Of a stretch of DNA of 15,644 nt, positions 15,598 through 15,644 are shown one piece after another. The stretch is taken from the NCBI GenBank assembly GCA_015232795.1, contig JADFYX010000023.1:1-15644 (forward strand), read 5' to 3'. A program made the position numbers and the translations under genes. The notes beneath the pieces were generated by a model. The model was not told the DNA's origin, ran no database searches, and worked only from the letters and a program-made list of their open reading frames with translations. The first letter of the stretch is position 1. Each line of letters opens with the position of its first letter. Origin of the DNA: Magnetococcales bacterium. GTDB lineage: Bacteria > Pseudomonadota > Magnetococcia > Magnetococcales > JADFYX01.

Positions 15598-15644
15598 AGT
15601 TTTTCAACCTCAACCTTTTAGAAGCCCTTAAATAAGATCTTCAT
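15598..15644 (-). other. Leader region upstream of pilE, cut by window edge
   Basis: 47 nt ahead of the first visible gene of the minus-strand operon. It contains the probable ribosome binding site (within AAAAGGTTGAGGTTGAAAA). No promoter can be assigned with the sequence cut here, and further pilus genes could lie beyond the edge. Confidence 0.5.

Noticed and set aside
15618..15644. ATG at the right edge (minus strand) as a leader peptide gene before pilE
   Set aside because: It would encode only eight residues, has no visible ribosome binding site within the window, and chance is a sufficient explanation.

Overview
The window reads as chromosomal DNA of a moderately AT-rich Gram-negative bacterium. 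The best guess is Gammaproteobacteria or a related Pseudomonadota lineage, because it carries a full set of PilE/FimT/PilV/PilW/PilX/PilY1 type IV pilus minor components. Species and genus cannot be named from the sequence. The left third looks more AT-rich by eye than the pilus region.

Left block (1-4771, + strand). A multi-domain hybrid histidine kinase is cut by the left edge. Its frame is open from base 2 and already shows an HPt domain. Downstream come REC, HisKA, HATPase, REC and a second HPt. It overlaps by 4 nt a response regulator with a SpoIIE/PP2C-type phosphatase output. Two genes with good ribosome binding sites follow, encoding unrecognised 229-residue and 77-residue proteins. 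The four genes look like one phosphorelay operon whose final output is unknown. The REC-phosphatase gene contains an uninterrupted run of 18 A in its linker, a strong candidate for slippage.

Middle (4772-4919). The two blocks converge on a 148-nt intergenic segment holding one long hairpin. It pairs completely only as RNA of the minus strand.

Right block (4920-15597, - strand, read right to left). Prepilin-like genes pilE, fimT, pilV, pilW and pilX are followed by a very large pilY1, an ECF sigma factor and a membrane-anchored von Willebrand factor A (VWA) protein of the YfbK family. Gaps are 0-14 nt or short overlaps, including three successive 1-nt stop/start overlaps, so one transcript of about 10.7 kb is likely. 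PilY1 has an N-terminal VWA-like domain with a degenerate metal site and the PilC/PilY1 beta-propeller. Between them lie about 445 extra residues made of seven tandem repeats of 63-69 residues.

The most unusual points are: (1) an ECF sigma factor and a VWA transmembrane protein, which looks like a fused anti-sigma/sensor, translationally coupled to the end of a minor-pilin/PilY1 operon, suggesting that pilus state or surface contact is relayed to transcription; (2) the A18 tract between receiver and phosphatase; (3) the repeat-expanded PilY1; (4) two orphan genes behind the phosphorelay.
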